Shown: positions 36,708 through 46,537, counted from the stretch's first letter. The stretch is 64,000 nucleotides of DNA from DAINPP01 sp963667315 (GCA_963667315.1 OY763325.1:744001-808000); one strand, 5' to 3'. Translations and numbers: made by a program. The notes: generated from the sequence alone by a model not told the origin.

Positions 36708-36732
36708 TGAGGCTCACGCCTCATTATCTTCC
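36699..36732. terminator. Perfect 15-bp inverted repeat carrying the stops of two convergent genes
   Basis: GGAAGATAATGAGGC (36699-36713), loop TCAC, then its exact reverse complement (36718-36732). The glutaredoxin TAA lies in the left arm (36705-36707) and the opposing TGA (36714-36716) in the loop. There is no T tract. Confidence 0.7.
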
Positions 36733-38486
36733 TCTATGAGCAGTTTCCCAAAAACGGTATCAAAATTTTTTGTCGTTTTTTCAATACAGAAAAAGCCGGT
36801 TTTGATTTTTATTTCAATACCAAGTTGCTTAATCTTTTCTTCAATAGAAATCTTTTCAACCATCTTATTAATTTTTTCATTAACACGATTATGATCAATA
36901 TCATAAAAATAGACTAAAAAGAATCCTTCTTTATAAGTACCAATAATATCACTTTTTCTAATTTCACTTCTTAAGACCGCGGAAACAGAATCAGTGATTA
37001 ACTGGAAGATCTCTGTTCCATATTTATCGATTAAAACATCTCTATTTTTTAAAGCAAAATAGGATAAGACACCATTTAGATTATATCGATTAGCCTTATG
37101 AATTTCTTTTGATACAAGGTCACTGAAAAGCTTGAAATTTCTTGCAGAAACAAATTCATTTGTATACTCATTATTTTTAATAATATAAACATACAGAAGA
37201 TATTTCACGAATATTTTGAAAAGCAGAATCTCTAATTGTTTCAAATCATACGACTGTTTTTGATTAAAGGCAATCGTCATTAAAATATGATAAGATCCAA
37301 GTTCGACACTCTGTTTAACCGGTTCGAAAGTTGTATCTGATTTTTCACCGCATGAAAAAAATTCATTATCATTAATACTTAGCGTTGCATACGCTGTGGA
37401 ATCGCTCTCAGAAAAAAACATACGAAAAACTTCCAATAATGCATCTTCTATTTGTAAATTCTTCTTCAACTGTAATTCTTCAAAATACCTTTGAATGTAC
37501 TCTAAATTCAACTTTAAACCTTTCAGGTATTCTGAATAGTCTCCCAATTTAGTCGAATATCTCATGGTATCCATTTTGAGGGAATTATTTTTACTTAGTA
37601 AATCGTTGAATTCCTCATACAGAAGATAAGTATTGTCCGTTTTATCATCTAAAAAAGTAACAGGCACCGGCATACCGGCATTAATTATCTGGTATATTTT
37701 TTTTATCGCATTATTCCTTTCAATACGTTCTGAAACAACTATTCGTTTAACAAGATGAATCATGAGCAATCCGAAAAAAAACGGGATTAAAAATATCAGA
37801 AACAAGGCCAGAATATTTTCAACAACCGGAGCAAAAGAAATAAAAAGGATTTCATCTATTCGTCTACCAACATAATAATATAATTTATCATGGTAATTAA
37901 GGATAGTTGAATTAATCCAGGAGATTACATGATCATTGTTCATATTTATTGGCGTAAAGGCATTATCGATAAAAAGGTATCCTAAATTATTTCTATCAAG
38001 AACGATAAATTCTGCCAAATCAACATTACCAAGAAATTTGTTGATAAAATCATCTACTGTTACCGTTCCAATATAAATCCGATTTTTATTCTTTAGTCCA
38101 ATATCAAAACAAACTTTATTTAACGCAGGATCAAAATAAAAGTTTGAAAGAGCTGAGTCTTGTTCTATAATATTTTTAAATATTGAATTTCCGCTTAAGA
38201 CGTCCAATCCGGGAATTAGAGCCCCATATTGGACGAGAACCTGTCCTTCCAAATCCGAAATAGCCACACGTTGAAAGACATCAGGATTTGAAATCAACTG
38301 AAGTGAATTCTGATACAATATCGTTTTAAACATATTTGTAGTCTGAATATTTTGTTTACTCAAATCATCAACAATCATGAAGTATGAGTATACACCTGCG
38401 ATGATAATAAATATCAGATATAAAAAAACCCAGAAAATATACAAATTTAAAAACTTTCTATTGACAAACGTGAGGAATTTTCTCAT
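36714..38486 (-). CDS. Membrane sensor with degenerate GGDEF-like domain
   Basis: 590 residues. TM1 at ~15-38, an extracytoplasmic domain to ~225 that may be Cache-like, TM2 at ~226-248, a linker, then a GAF-sized stretch and a C-terminal segment (~430-575) with the secondary structure and scattered residues of GGDEF domains (EIHKANRYNLNGVLSYF, EIFQLITDSVSAVLRSEIRKSDIIGTY). The signature position reads KEGFF in place of GGDEF, so diguanylate cyclase activity is unlikely; nucleotide binding or partner contact remains possible. The next gene upstream encodes an anchored binding-protein-like partner. Confidence 0.65.
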   Translation of the reverse strand: MRKFLTFVNRKFLNLYIFWVFLYLIFIIIAGVYSYFMIVDDLSKQNIQTTNMFKTILYQNSLQLISNPDVFQRVAISDLEGQVLVQYGALIPGLDVLSGNSIFKNIIEQDSALSNFYFDPALNKVCFDIGLKNKNRIYIGTVTVDDFINKFLGNVDLAEFIVLDRNNLGYLFIDNAFTPINMNNDHVISWINSTILNYHDKLYYYVGRRIDEILFISFAPVVENILALFLIFLIPFFFGLLMIHLVKRIVVSERIERNNAIKKIYQIINAGMPVPVTFLDDKTDNTYLLYEEFNDLLSKNNSLKMDTMRYSTKLGDYSEYLKGLKLNLEYIQRYFEELQLKKNLQIEDALLEVFRMFFSESDSTAYATLSINDNEFFSCGEKSDTTFEPVKQSVELGSYHILMTIAFNQKQSYDLKQLEILLFKIFVKYLLYVYIIKNNEYTNEFVSARNFKLFSDLVSKEIHKANRYNLNGVLSYFALKNRDVLIDKYGTEIFQLITDSVSAVLRSEIRKSDIIGTYKEGFFLVYFYDIDHNRVNEKINKMVEKISIEEKIKQLGIEIKIKTGFFCIEKTTKNFDTVFGKLLIEEDNEA

Positions 38487-38495
38487 AAATCACCA

Positions 38496-39512
38496 TCATT
38501 TTATAACAAATTCGTCAATTACATGCATCCCGCTTTCATCAAATTCAACATGATAAAGGGTCGTATATAATTGATTTTCATCAATTATAAATTTTTTCCC
38601 AAGAGCTTCATTCTGCCATTCAATCCACTCTTCCATATTATAGTTCCCATATTTCCCAATATATTCTGCTATTGATTTGGAAAACATTCTATACAATTCC
38701 ATTTTATTACTAAATCTATCTGAATCAAATGTGTCGGTAATTGTTATCCCATTGACTCCGTAAGCATTTGTTCCTGTATAATAAACGACCTTTTTATTTG
38801 TGTTTTGTAGCATTAGAAAAATCTTTTCTCTGGGAAAGCCTACGATCGAATCCAGAATTTTAATGGTATTCGATTCGTTCGTATTTAAAAATAAATAATC
38901 CGGATCGTAATCTTCTATCAGATTGATAAATTCATTGATATTTTCTTTAAAAGCAACTGTTTCTTTAAAGGCAAACACAAATATATTTCCGGGTATTTTT
39001 TCAGAAAAATCAAAGTCAAGTTGATATTCATCAAGCACCAGGATCACGGAATCCGATGTTAAATCACAAAATTCATTCAACGCAGCTGACACTTGATCTA
39101 AATCAGGCAGAATATTGACAGCGTTCTTCAAGGTTTCTGTTTTTTTAAAAAATAATGTGAAAATATTTGTTTCTATATTATTAAATGCTTTGTGTTGCAA
39201 CAGGTTATCAGAATAAGCCAGATCCAGAAAAAAAAGATCGTAATTTTTCCTCTCCAAATCTGATTTTAAATCATCAATCTCTGTCCCATCAAATATAATA
39301 TCGGAAGTAAAGTTGACATTCACGCTCTTTCCAATATTTTTAGTAAGAGTTTGAAATATAAGAGAAGTTTCTTCAGATTCCACTAAAGAATAATTGACCT
39401 TTGTAAGGCAAAAAACATCGATCCCCTGATTATTATAAAAAAAATAGAAACAGATGATAGCTAACACTATAAGCAATATGGAGACCAATGCATATTTTTT
39501 AATGAAGTTCAT
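38496..39512 (-). CDS. Membrane-anchored extracytoplasmic binding-protein-like protein
   Basis: 338 residues. A single N-terminal TM helix (~7-27) anchors an external domain with a two-lobed, periplasmic-binding-protein look (alternating strands and helices such as DLFFLDLAY, SVILVLDEYQLDF, KIFLMLQNTNKKVVYYTGTNAYGV). It recalls the ABC_sub_bind/Peripla_BP type but no family can be fixed by eye. No ABC transporter genes lie nearby. It is 9 bases ahead of the degenerate GGDEF sensor, so the two probably form a ligand-sensing pair across the membrane. Confidence 0.6.
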   Translation of the reverse strand: MNFIKKYALVSILLIVLAIICFYFFYNNQGIDVFCLTKVNYSLVESEETSLIFQTLTKNIGKSVNVNFTSDIIFDGTEIDDLKSDLERKNYDLFFLDLAYSDNLLQHKAFNNIETNIFTLFFKKTETLKNAVNILPDLDQVSAALNEFCDLTSDSVILVLDEYQLDFDFSEKIPGNIFVFAFKETVAFKENINEFINLIEDYDPDYLFLNTNESNTIKILDSIVGFPREKIFLMLQNTNKKVVYYTGTNAYGVNGITITDTFDSDRFSNKMELYRMFSKSIAEYIGKYGNYNMEEWIEWQNEALGKKFIIDENQLYTTLYHVEFDESGMHVIDEFVIK

Positions 39513-39528
39513 AGATCACCTTTACCCC

Positions 39529-40152
39529 TTATCTCTTCTCCGATCTGTAAACTCTGACTCCACCACTTTTTTCCAATGTTTTGACATTACCAAAAAGTTC
39601 TTTCATATACTGTCGTATCCTCGCCCCACCTTTATTATGATAGGCAACGATTTGAAGATCTCCCTCTTCTTCGAGATGACACAATGAATCTTCGACTGCT
39701 TTTACCCAAATCCTCTTACCAGCCGCCATAGGTGGATTGAACAAAATAGTATTGAATTTCATTTCTTTCCATGGATTAAATAGATTTCCGTCGCGTATCT
39801 CAACGGCAAGATTATGATTCATGGCATTTTCCTTGGCAAAATTTACCGCCCTTTTATTAATATCACTCATGAAGATCTGTACAAATGGATTTTCTTTAGC
39901 AATAATAGTTCCTACTACACCATAACCACAGCCAAGATCCAGAATCTTTCCGGGTTTTATGATAGCTGATTCTAAAAAAACAAGCGTTGCCCTGTTCATT
40001 TTTCCATATGCAAATACACCGGAGGGACTTCTGAAAGAAAATTCATGTCCATTTTTAAGTTTTATCAATACTTCCTTAACAACCAGTTCTGATTTCGGAT
40101 TAGCTGTAAAATAATGATCATTTTTCTGGTTTTCCACTTTATCACTCATCAT
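39529..40152 (-). CDS. RsmC-like class I SAM methyltransferase
   Basis: 207 residues from the ATG at 40152, which overlaps the end of the PSP1 gene by 11 bases. SAM motif I is ILDLGCGYGVVG, the acidic residue is in MSDINKRAV, and the NPPM tetrapeptide (FNPPMAAG) marks N-methylation of a base in nucleic acid, as in RsmC. C-terminal GGARIRQYMKELFGNV is typical. It probably methylates a guanine in 16S rRNA. It takes the place held by yabB (tRNA methyltransferase) after yaaT in Bacillus, though it is not the same subfamily. Confidence 0.88.
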   Translation of the reverse strand: MMSDKVENQKNDHYFTANPKSELVVKEVLIKLKNGHEFSFRSPSGVFAYGKMNRATLVFLESAIIKPGKILDLGCGYGVVGTIIAKENPFVQIFMSDINKRAVNFAKENAMNHNLAVEIRDGNLFNPWKEMKFNTILFNPPMAAGKRIWVKAVEDSLCHLEEEGDLQIVAYHNKGGARIRQYMKELFGNVKTLEKSGGVRVYRSEKR

Positions 40153-41011
40153 CGGGTAATTCTTCCAATTCATCATCATGATTATCCGGTTGTGAAATAA
40201 CAGAATCCTTGCGCTCTTTAAAGTAATCAAACTCTATTTCATAATTTTTCCCATTATCCGTTAAAACACAAACTTTTTTATCGAATATATTGCAACTAAG
40301 AACCTTGCAAATCTCATCATTATATTGAACGATACTTCCCTGAACAGGAACATCCTGCATGATTTCCTCATATGAATCCAGCTCGTATTTCAAGCAACAT
40401 AGAAGCCTTTTACATTGACCTGATATTTTTGCGGGATTAATCATCATCTGTTGTTTCTTTGCATCTTTTAAAGTAATTTTATCAAATTCTCTTTTAAATC
40501 TTCTACAGCAAACAGGTTGCCCACACATCCCTATACTACCAATAAACTTCAATTCATCTCTAACGCCAACCTGTCTAAGCTCAATCCTTGTTCTAAAACT
40601 GTGAGCCAGCTCTTTTACCAACTCCCTGAAATCAACTCTACCTTCCGCACTAAAGTAAAAAAGTAATTTGGAACGGTCAAACATATACTGAGCTTTTAAT
40701 AACTTCATAGGCAATGCCAGCTTCTGTATTTTTTCAAGACAAATATCAAAAGCGGCTTCAGCATCTCTGGTATTTTCTTTGTGTTTTTCAAGATCTTCAT
40801 CTGTTAAAGCTCTCAGCAAAGGTTTTATTTCATAGTCAACCTTGGAAATATCGATATCAATTGGACCTTTTATAACCTTCCCAACATCAAGACCAAAAAA
40901 ACTCATACCAAGAACTAATGCTCCCGGATTTAATTCTCCTTCATATGTAAAATAATTTATTTTCCCATATTTTAAAAATTCCACTTCATAAACTTTCGCG
41001 ATCATTTCCAT
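40142..41011 (-). CDS. PSP1 domain protein (YaaT/RicT family)
   Basis: 289 residues. The C-terminal half carries the cysteine-rich PSP1 core: GMCGQPVCCRRFKREF and SGQCKRLLCCLKYE. In Bacillus RicT these cysteines help hold [4Fe-4S] clusters in the RicAFT complex that sets RNase Y specificity and affects competence and sporulation. No RicA or RicF homologue is in the window. It sits after holB, the same place as in Bacillus. Confidence 0.9.
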   Translation of the reverse strand: MEMIAKVYEVEFLKYGKINYFTYEGELNPGALVLGMSFFGLDVGKVIKGPIDIDISKVDYEIKPLLRALTDEDLEKHKENTRDAEAAFDICLEKIQKLALPMKLLKAQYMFDRSKLLFYFSAEGRVDFRELVKELAHSFRTRIELRQVGVRDELKFIGSIGMCGQPVCCRRFKREFDKITLKDAKKQQMMINPAKISGQCKRLLCCLKYELDSYEEIMQDVPVQGSIVQYNDEICKVLSCNIFDKKVCVLTDNGKNYEIEFDYFKERKDSVISQPDNHDDELEELPDDE

Positions 41012-41018
41012 TATAAGC

Positions 41019-42146
41019 CTACTTTCTTTTTAATATTTTTTGTACCTCTATTAGATAATTGTACAATAACAATTCTTTATTGCAATTAATCTGAACACTA
41101 TTTTTAATCTTTTCTAAAAATTTCAGAAACTCATTTAAATGCTTTAAATCCAATTTAATATCCGATTCAAGTAATTTCACCGTTAAATATGTATAAGTCG
41201 CTTGATTATTAAGTGATAATCTGTCTGCTTTGAAAATCGAATACAAAACTTTTTCCGTCGAAGAAAAGAGTTCTTTAAAGAATATACTGCCCGAAGAACT
41301 ATCCATGCCTTTTAAAAATTCGGAAGCAATCAAAATAAGGTCTTTAAAATCGGATTTTGAAGTCGAAAAAAGAAGTTTTTCTACAATACATAAGGAATAT
41401 AGTTTTCTTAATATTTTGTCTTGTAATTCCATTCCGGCTACCAAAAGACTACTTTCTTCCAAACACAGCAAAGCGAATTCATCAAATAATTCCCTCATTG
41501 TTTTCTCCCGAAGGGTTTTCATTATCTTTTTTTGATCAGAATACTCAATATCGGAAGACAAATAAATAATATCAAAAGAACTCTTTGAAACCCATGAAAA
41601 TTCTTCTGAATTTTTTTCGTGGAAATCAGATAAAGTTAATCTCGTTGGAATTCTGACCGTAAAAAGTCTACTTTTTATTGTACTTAACAAAGAAGTATAA
41701 GCTGTCGTAGTACAAATAAACAAGCTATTCTGAGATGGCTCTTCAATCAATTTGAGCAGGCTGTTCAAAGCGTATACATTTGCTTTTTCGATATTTTTTA
41801 CAACAATATACTTGTATCGAAGCCTTTCTTTCTTGTAAGATGAAAAAGTGATCAAATCCCTTATATGTTCAATCTTGATAATTGTCTCATTTCCACCTAT
41901 TTCAAAATAATCATTGGAATTACATATAGCGTTATAATGCATCACTTTACCAAAACCATCTTCAATCTTTTCTAACAATACCTCAAGAAAAAGATTGATC
42001 AATCCGTATTCGTCTCCAGAAAGACAAATGGCGGGGATTTTATTTTCAATTCCATCTGTGGTCCTTTCGGGTAATAGCGAGAAAATTTTCCTTATCTCTA
42101 CCCCGTATTCAACAGTAACCTTCTCCTTCAAAGTGTCAATTGTCAT
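41019..42146 (-). CDS. holB: DNA polymerase III delta' subunit-like protein
   Basis: 375 residues. The diagnostic stretch is KYIVVKNIEKANVYALNSLLKLIEEPSQNSLFICTTTAYTSLLSTIKSRLFTVRIP, matching the sensor-1/SRC region of clamp-loader AAA+ subunits, with SRL in place of SRC. There is no working Walker A (LSGDEYGLINLF in its place), as expected for delta', which does not hydrolyse ATP. The rest has diverged strongly. Its position between yaaR and yaaT supports the call. Confidence 0.78.
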   Translation of the reverse strand: MTIDTLKEKVTVEYGVEIRKIFSLLPERTTDGIENKIPAICLSGDEYGLINLFLEVLLEKIEDGFGKVMHYNAICNSNDYFEIGGNETIIKIEHIRDLITFSSYKKERLRYKYIVVKNIEKANVYALNSLLKLIEEPSQNSLFICTTTAYTSLLSTIKSRLFTVRIPTRLTLSDFHEKNSEEFSWVSKSSFDIIYLSSDIEYSDQKKIMKTLREKTMRELFDEFALLCLEESSLLVAGMELQDKILRKLYSLCIVEKLLFSTSKSDFKDLILIASEFLKGMDSSSGSIFFKELFSSTEKVLYSIFKADRLSLNNQATYTYLTVKLLESDIKLDLKHLNEFLKFLEKIKNSVQINCNKELLLYNYLIEVQKILKRK

Positions 42147-42157
42147 AATCTCAGAAC

Positions 42158-42631
42158 CTATCTGTACAGATCGAGTACAAGACCATTTATCTCTTCAACT
42201 TTTCCAGCGAAACTCATTGTATTTTTTTCATTCTCCATCAATAATCCTGCGAGTTGATGAATTTTATCATCCACTTTTTCTGCAACCATATATAGTTTCG
42301 GATAATCAACATCCATTCCCATATCTTCTTTGATCTTGTACAAGCCTTTCTCTATAAATTGCAAGAATTTCTTTAACGAATCGCGATAGCCTTGAAAATT
42401 TCTATGCGTCGGAGATCGGGAGAATCTGTTCCCGGCACTTAAAACATATTCAAGATATCTTCTCGCTTCCTCTTCTACCTGCTCGAGTTTCACTTCTCCC
42501 AACATGTCCATAAACCCATTCCAATTGTCAGAAGAAACTTTAGAACCCCCGGCTCTGTTTGCTTTTTTTCTTTTTGCTTTTGAAGACTTTTTTTCCTTAT
42601 CGATGGAATTATTTGGAGGATTAACTCTCAT
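42158..42631 (-). CDS. YaaR/DUF327 family protein
   Basis: 157 residues. A basic, lysine-rich N-terminus (~1-30) leads to a helical domain with the DUF327 core EARRYLEYVLSAGNRFSRSP, followed by KKFLQFIEKGLYKI and KVDDKIHQLAGLLM. The function is unknown across the family. The order yaaR-holB-yaaT is conserved in Firmicutes and in some Thermotogota and spirochaetes. Confidence 0.85.
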   Translation of the reverse strand: MRVNPPNNSIDKEKKSSKAKRKKANRAGGSKVSSDNWNGFMDMLGEVKLEQVEEEARRYLEYVLSAGNRFSRSPTHRNFQGYRDSLKKFLQFIEKGLYKIKEDMGMDVDYPKLYMVAEKVDDKIHQLAGLLMENEKNTMSFAGKVEEINGLVLDLYR

Positions 42632-42643
42632 TTTTATCGCCTG

Positions 42644-45025
42644 TCAATCAGTTTTCCTTTTTTTTACAAGATCTTTACAAAGATCCAGAGCACCTGTTGC
42701 ATCTTTTGAATAACCGTCACAACCAAAATCTTCAGCCAGTTTCTTATTCATTGATGCACCACCAGAAATCAATTTTACAGGAAGAGCATTCTCGTTTAGA
42801 AGCATCTTTACCTCCTGAACTCTTCCAACAGTAGTCGTCATCATCGCTGAAAGCCCAAGAATATCGGGTTTTTCACGTTTAACAGCTTCCAAGATATCTT
42901 CAGCTTTACAATCTTTTCCAATATCCATTACTTCAAACCCACCACTGCTTAAAACCGTACCAACAATCTTCTTGCCAATATCATGTACATCCCCTTCAAC
43001 CGTCGCTACAATCACTTTCCCTATAGACTTTATCGTCCTTCCAGATAATTCATTTAATCGTTCAAAAACAGGTTTTGAAGTCTCAGCAGCAAGAATCAAC
43101 TGCGGCAAATGTATTTCTTTTCTTCCGTAAAGAACACCTATTTCATTCATTGCAGCTCCCAGGATATTCTGGCTGATTTCCAGGGGTGTTTTAGTTTTTA
43201 ATTCGTCAGAAATAACCTGTTCTATTTTCTCTGTTTGTCCATTAAGAAGATATTCTGTTATTTCGCTATCCGTGTTTATTTTTTCATCATTCTCATATTT
43301 CTCACCTTTTAAACTCAGAGAACCTTGCATGACACTAAACAACTCATTGTCACCCGTATTCATAATAGCTGACGTAAGACCTCTTTCCATCGCTCTTGAA
43401 AGAAATGAAGCATTTATTCCAGATCGTAAAGGCATCCCAAAGCTGAGATTAGACAACCCCATTGTTGTTTTTATCCCCAAATCACTCAAACCTCGAACCG
43501 TTTTTAATGTTACTTCAGGATCATTCCCGGCCCCAAGCGAAAGGACAAGCGGATCAGCTATGATTCTATTTTTATCAATCCCAAGTTCTTTGAATTTTTC
43601 AACGCCATCAAGGATTATTTGAACTCTTTCTTCCGCAGTTTTTGGAATTTTCCTCCCCATTGCCAGGAGTATCACAAGACCCCCGTGACGTTTCAAAATC
43701 TCCGCTTTTCTTTCGATGCTTTTCTCAGTTACTCTCGCCGAATTGATCAATGGTCTTCCGGCATACTCATCCAAGGCTCTGTAAAGGTATTTAGTGGTCT
43801 GAATGTCAAAAGAAATAGGATTCGATGATATTTTATCCAGTTCTATTACTGCTTTATTGAAATGTTCCTGATTTAATATCTTTTCTATCCCGAGATTTAA
43901 ATCAAGCAATTTTGCTCCCTCATCTTCCTGTTCTTTGGCAATTGAAATCATTCTATGATAATCCATTGAAACAATTTCTTCCTGGAATTTTTTTCTGGAA
44001 GCAGGGTTAATCCTTTCTCCAATTGGCATAAATGGTGATAAACCAATCAATTTGGTTCTCGAAGAAAAAAACACTTCATCAAGATCTGTCTTATAAGTAC
44101 CATTCGCTCTGGCTCTACTCTCTTCATATGTAAATGAAGGGTTTTTTTCTATCAGATTCCTAAGAGCCGAAATATGTTCAGGACCTGTACCACAACAACC
44201 ACCTATGATCCCTGCTCCCTCCATAACGATATCAGCAGAATAAACTGAAAATTCATCAGCCGTCATCTTATAAAACAATCGTCCATTCTCAAGAAAAGGA
44301 TCTCCAGCATTCGGTTCAATCGAAAGGGGTTTTTTAGTATATTTCCGTAAGACAGAGAAGACATCATACATTTCCTTTGGCCCAAGAGAACAGTTAACAC
44401 CTACCACATCCACATCCATATCATCCATAAGATTTGCAAATACCGATACGGGTGTCCCTGTAACACTTCTGGGTATATCTTCCTCGTTTATATCAAATGT
44501 CATCTGAACGATCAACGGTTTTTCTTTGTTAACGTCCCTCACTGCCATTACAGCCAATTTAGTCTCTTTAAGGTCTGTCATTGTTTCAATGATAAAACCA
44601 TCCACTCCGTTTTGATCAAGTAAAGAAGCCTGTTCAAAAAAGGTATTGTATATTTCTTCAGAAGAAGCGTTGCCAACCGGTTGCGGATACTCACCCGTTG
44701 AGGAAATATCACCAAAAATAAGTGTTCTGGAACCGGCCGCTTTTCGGGCAATCATTACTGCCTGTCTGTTTATTTCTTCGATCTGATTTTCAAGACCGTG
44801 TGAAACAAGTTTTAATCTATTTGCGCTGAAAGTGTTCGTTAAGAGAATATCGCAGCCTGCATCGACATATTCTTTCTGAAGATTGTAGACAACTTCCGAT
44901 TTCTTTAAATTCAGTTCCTCAGCAATAAAATCCCCATAGCCTCTTTTAAAGAATTGCGCTCCATAGGAGCCATCAAGTATTAACGGTCTTGTTTCAAGAT
45001 AGTTTAAAAACTCTTTTCTGTTCAT
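42644..45025 (-). CDS. metH: B12-dependent methionine synthase without the activation domain
   Basis: 793 residues. The homocysteine domain has zinc ligands C212 (GVNCS) and C277/C278 (GGCCGTGPEH). The methyltetrahydrofolate (pterin) domain starts near GERINPASRKKF (~335). A cap and a B12 domain follow, with the DxHxxG cobalamin motif DVHDIGKK at 679-686. The protein stops there, so the C-terminal SAM-dependent activation domain of E. coli MetH is absent and is supplied by the separate gene at 45939. It makes methionine and THF from homocysteine and 5-methyl-THF. Confidence 0.95.
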   Translation of the reverse strand: MNRKEFLNYLETRPLILDGSYGAQFFKRGYGDFIAEELNLKKSEVVYNLQKEYVDAGCDILLTNTFSANRLKLVSHGLENQIEEINRQAVMIARKAAGSRTLIFGDISSTGEYPQPVGNASSEEIYNTFFEQASLLDQNGVDGFIIETMTDLKETKLAVMAVRDVNKEKPLIVQMTFDINEEDIPRSVTGTPVSVFANLMDDMDVDVVGVNCSLGPKEMYDVFSVLRKYTKKPLSIEPNAGDPFLENGRLFYKMTADEFSVYSADIVMEGAGIIGGCCGTGPEHISALRNLIEKNPSFTYEESRARANGTYKTDLDEVFFSSRTKLIGLSPFMPIGERINPASRKKFQEEIVSMDYHRMISIAKEQEDEGAKLLDLNLGIEKILNQEHFNKAVIELDKISSNPISFDIQTTKYLYRALDEYAGRPLINSARVTEKSIERKAEILKRHGGLVILLAMGRKIPKTAEERVQIILDGVEKFKELGIDKNRIIADPLVLSLGAGNDPEVTLKTVRGLSDLGIKTTMGLSNLSFGMPLRSGINASFLSRAMERGLTSAIMNTGDNELFSVMQGSLSLKGEKYENDEKINTDSEITEYLLNGQTEKIEQVISDELKTKTPLEISQNILGAAMNEIGVLYGRKEIHLPQLILAAETSKPVFERLNELSGRTIKSIGKVIVATVEGDVHDIGKKIVGTVLSSGGFEVMDIGKDCKAEDILEAVKREKPDILGLSAMMTTTVGRVQEVKMLLNENALPVKLISGGASMNKKLAEDFGCDGYSKDATGALDLCKDLVKKRKTD

Positions 45026-45040
45026 ACATCACTCCATTTA

Positions 45041-45937
45041 TCATCTTAAACCAGATAATTTTACGATTTCGTTCATCTGCTCCCATCTGTTCATTGTGTA
45101 CAAGTGAAATCTTTTAATGCCATTGCGTTTCAACTCATCAATCTGTTTTACAGAATAATCAATTCCAAATTTTTCCATATCTTTTGGATTGTCTTTATAT
45201 AAATCAATTTTTTCATTTAATTCATCCGGAATCGTTGCCCCCGATAAACTCACAATTTTTCTGATTTGAGAAGCTTTTAAAACGGGCATAATTCCAGGTA
45301 TCACAGGCATATTCATACCACAACTTTCTATCATATCAAGAAATCTAAAATAGGCCGTATTATCAAAGAATAACTGGGTAATAAAAAAATCCGCTCCTGC
45401 TTCAACTTTAACCTTTAAATGTTCAACACTCATTTTCAAATCCTTACAGTCCTGATGTCCTTCCGGATAAGCAGCCGCACCGATGCAAAACCTTCCATCT
45501 CTCTTTATGACGGAAATTAAATCTTTTGCATATTCAAAATCACACCATGCACCATATGGAAAACTAACATCCTGAGGGATATCACCTCTTAAAGCCAAAA
45601 TATTTTGAACACCTTTACTGTTTAGTTTATCCAAGATATCGCTTATATCTGATTCTGTATACCCAACCGCTGTTAAATGCGCTAATGCAATAGTTCCTTT
45701 ATGCCTTTCAATATCATGCTTGTTTTCGATATATTCTGAAATTTCTACTGCTTTTCCTTTATTCGTACCACCCGGTCCATATGTAACACTAATAAAATCA
45801 GGTTGCAGATCCGTCAAATGATTAATCGTTTTCTTTATTATCTCAAATTGTTTCTTCTGACCCTTTTTAGGTGGGTAAACTTCAAAAGAAACCGAATCAT
45901 TCTTTGTCCTAAAGATATCACATATTTTTCCTGTCAT
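45041..45937 (-). CDS. metF: 5,10-methylenetetrahydrofolate reductase
   Basis: 298 residues from the ATG at 45937, behind GGAGG inside the end of the preceding gene. The TIM barrel of MetF shows SFEVYPPKKG, FISVTYGPGGTNKGK, LALRGD, GAAAYPEGHQDCKD and FFITQLFFDN. It reduces methylene-THF to the methyl-THF used by MetH, which follows 15 bases downstream. The N-terminus has PPKKG where many have FPPK. Confidence 0.94.
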   Translation of the reverse strand: MTGKICDIFRTKNDSVSFEVYPPKKGQKKQFEIIKKTINHLTDLQPDFISVTYGPGGTNKGKAVEISEYIENKHDIERHKGTIALAHLTAVGYTESDISDILDKLNSKGVQNILALRGDIPQDVSFPYGAWCDFEYAKDLISVIKRDGRFCIGAAAYPEGHQDCKDLKMSVEHLKVKVEAGADFFITQLFFDNTAYFRFLDMIESCGMNMPVIPGIMPVLKASQIRKIVSLSGATIPDELNEKIDLYKDNPKDMEKFGIDYSVKQIDELKRNGIKRFHLYTMNRWEQMNEIVKLSGLR

Positions 45938-45938
45938 C

Positions 45939-46433
45939 TTATTCCTCCACTTGATTACCAGAATGCCACCCAATCATGCACACCGTACTTTTCTGAGGAA
46001 TCAGTACACCTGACTTGGGGTGTGTGGTAATCCTATTTTCATCAACACCTAAAAGATGTAAAATTTTAATGTTCTCAAATATAGTTATTTCACCATATCC
46101 CGGAGAAAATCTCATCGTGCCTTCCCCATAATTCTCCCTTAATTTCTGATCGAACTGTTCATTGATTTCTTCCACAGATTCCGATCCCCAGGCATCAAGG
46201 AAAGAAGCTTTCAATATTTCTCCATTTTGCTGATATTCTTCAATCTTTTTATCAACATCATCCCCAATACTACTGCAAAAATAAGTCATATAGTCTATAT
46301 TTTTAAATTTTTCCGGGATTTCATATTGACTTAGTTCAGATATTTTATACGTATCATAATAAACCAATGCTTTCGTTAACTTCATCCCTTCAATATAGAT
46401 TTCATTGAGAGTATCACGCATCTTTTTATCCAT
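45939..46433 (-). CDS. Stand-alone MetH activation-domain protein
   Basis: 164 residues, matching the core of the MetH C-terminal activation domain: RFSPGYGEI (the RxSPGYG SAM-binding motif) and THPKSGVLIPQKST. In E. coli this domain binds SAM to remethylate cob(II)alamin. Here it is a separate polypeptide, as in Thermotoga maritima, encoded directly ahead of metF and metH so that the three form one operon. It is shorter than the ~210-residue Thermotoga protein. One base separates its stop from metF. Confidence 0.88.
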   Translation of the reverse strand: MDKKMRDTLNEIYIEGMKLTKALVYYDTYKISELSQYEIPEKFKNIDYMTYFCSSIGDDVDKKIEEYQQNGEILKASFLDAWGSESVEEINEQFDQKLRENYGEGTMRFSPGYGEITIFENIKILHLLGVDENRITTHPKSGVLIPQKSTVCMIGWHSGNQVEE

Positions 46434-46537
46434 ATTATTTTCTTTCCCGTGAAAACCGGCACGTAAAAAAAACAGTTTTTTAGATGGGATTATTTCTTTT
46501 TTGGGGGGATAATATATATTTGAAATAGAGACAACTC

